Virus record (IMG/VR): IMGVR_UViG_3300005734_000009
Location: 1-39,126 of that record
Strand: one strand, 5' to 3'
Origin: a virus
Length of the DNA stretch: 39,126 bases
Shown here piece by piece: positions 38,011-39,126 of the stretch. Below the pieces are notes generated by a model. That model did not search any database and was not told the origin of the DNA. It worked only from the letters and a program-made list of their open reading frames with translations. The translations under genes and the position numbers were made by a program. Each line of letters starts with the position of its first letter. The stretch's first letter is position 1.

Positions 38011-39126
38011 CTACTCAACACCAAACCGATTCAACCAACGCCACCCTTCATACTTATCAAAAGGCTCAGACTTAACCAGGTGAGTATAACGCTTCAGGTT
38101 ATCCCAGCTACCATGGCCGGTCACCATCGCCACCCTCGGAATATCCCAACCCAGCTCAAAGTAATGCGATGTCCCCTCATGCCGCAAATCATGGAGCCGC
38201 AACCCCTTAACTCCAACATCCTGGTCCTTACACGCTCGCCGGAAAAACTCCCCCACAGACTTAGGATTAAACGGAAATATACGCTCATCATCCTTCGGCT
38301 GAGCCATCACCACAGCCCACGCACGCGCCGGTAAAGACACCCACTTGTGATTCCCTTCCTTCTTACGCGGATGCTTCATATCACGCACCAGAATCCGCTG
38401 ATTCTCATAATCCAAATCAGCCCACTCGATACGGCAAGTCTCAGCAACCCGCCGAGCTGAGAAAATCTGAAACACCACCAAATCAATCATCGGCGTTGTC
38501 CTATGATCCCGAACATAAGACCCCTTACCCGAAAGCGACCGATCAAAATGCACAAACAACCGATCCAACTCATCCAGCTCAGGGCGCCGCTCAACCTCTT
38601 TCGCCCGATCAACCAAACCCAACTTAGACGCCAGCCGCCGAGCATCTTCAAGCACCAACAAATCAACAGGCTTACCCCAAGCCGAACGCGCGTACTCAAA
38701 CACCTGCTTAAGAAAAATAACATCCTGCGCAGCAGTCGCCGGAGAAGCCCCAGCACCCACACGCCACCGAACCCAATCTATCAACTCATTCGACGTATGG
38801 CCGACCAAAGGCAACTCAGCCAGCGGCAACTGCCTTTGCATATAATTCAACGCACTCTTCTTTGAGCGACCAATACCGCGAGGCAACTTACCCACCTCTT
38901 CAACATACTGCTTACACGCCTGCCCAACCGTCAGATCATCCAACAACGAATCAACGCCAACATCATCAATAAACGATTCTCGCTTCTTCGCCCAACGCTC
39001 AGCCGACTTACGCTGATCGAAAGTTTTGCTTTCCTGATATATAATCACGCCTTTCCGGCGAATGCGGATCTGCGCAGTATAAGAAACGGATCCATCCGCC
39101 CGGGTGCGTGGTGAGATAGTTGCCAT
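38011..39126 (-). CDS. int: Tyrosine site-specific integrase
   Basis: 371 residues from the ATG at the right window edge; the start MATISPRTRADGSVSYTAQI is typical of the arm-binding domain. A core-binding domain (about 65-160) follows. Catalytic residues: Arg226 in SARRVAET, Lys251 in DMKHPRKK, His312 and Arg315 in LHDLRHEG, His338 in TGHGSW and Tyr347 in RYTHL. It recombines attP with the host attB and, with an excisionase, the reverse. The upstream side and any att site on that flank are outside the window. Confidence 0.95.
   Translation of the reverse strand: MATISPRTRADGSVSYTAQIRIRRKGVIIYQESKTFDQRKSAERWAKKRESFIDDVGVDSLLDDLTVGQACKQYVEEVGKLPRGIGRSKKSALNYMQRQLPLAELPLVGHTSNELIDWVRWRVGAGASPATAAQDVIFLKQVFEYARSAWGKPVDLLVLEDARRLASKLGLVDRAKEVERRPELDELDRLFVHFDRSLSGKGSYVRDHRTTPMIDLVVFQIFSARRVAETCRIEWADLDYENQRILVRDMKHPRKKEGNHKWVSLPARAWAVVMAQPKDDERIFPFNPKSVGEFFRRACKDQDVGVKGLRLHDLRHEGTSHYFELGWDIPRVAMVTGHGSWDNLKRYTHLVKSEPFDKYEGWRWLNRFGVE

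Noticed and set aside
1-39126. tRNA or rRNA genes
   Set aside because: No cloverleaf with a clear T-arm or CCA end, and no rRNA-like stretch, was noticed on either strand; an eye search cannot exclude a divergent tRNA.

Overview
The window is most of a lambda-like temperate siphophage, probably an integrated prophage of a gammaproteobacterium and perhaps a marine one. The host clue is indirect: an E. coli-type LexA box (CTGT-N8-ACAG), a CsrA domain very close to the gammaproteobacterial protein, and strong Shine-Dalgarno sites. No host gene, rRNA or tRNA was seen. The left edge cuts a tail-tip gene, and the right edge falls exactly on the integrase start codon.

Layout, right to left on the minus strand. 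Integrase is at 38.0-39.1 kb, followed by a palindrome-rich spacer (37.7-38.0) and a YafO-like toxin operon (36.7-37.7). The immunity region is at 25.4-28.3. It has a Cro-like regulator and a repressor back to back over two 15-bp palindromic operators. A second operator pair of the same consensus lies 2.6 kb away over the promoter of the plus-strand early operon (28.3-36.7). Between the two operator pairs sit a small gene under a near-consensus LexA box, a second XRE regulator, a lipoprotein and a zinc-ribbon membrane protein. That is the place occupied by rexAB in lambda.

The minus-strand early operon (25.6 to 20.1) runs Cro, CII-like, dNMP kinase, PriCT/Toprim primase, SF3-type helicase, a symmetric array of 9-bp repeats (candidate origin) and a Q-like antiterminator. 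A candidate late promoter near 20.0 kb is followed at once by two intrinsic terminators, as in lambda PR'-tR'. Then come lysis (M15 endolysin, two holin-like proteins, nested Rz/Rz1) and packaging and head genes (a gpZ/gp10-like protein, TerS, TerL, gpW, portal, protease with nested scaffold, decoration protein, major capsid protein). Tail genes follow (head-tail joining, terminator, tube, G/GT frameshift pair, tape measure, fibre, DUF1353, DUF1833, NlpC/P60, J). Four more intrinsic terminators punctuate the head-tail operon, which fits processive Q antitermination.

The plus-strand early operon carries an isolated KilAC domain, a DUF2303 protein, a CsrA domain fused to a new C-terminal domain, a PrtN-like regulator, SSB, a C5 cytosine methyltransferase with five repeats in its target-recognition region, a DUF3850-DUF551 fusion, a NinX-like protein and several unknowns.

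How it may work together: the repressor has no LexA-like peptidase domain, so it should not self-cleave. Induction may instead pass through the LexA-controlled 63-residue protein (as for 186 Tum) and possibly the KilAC protein. This and the promoter assignments are inferences from sequence read by eye.
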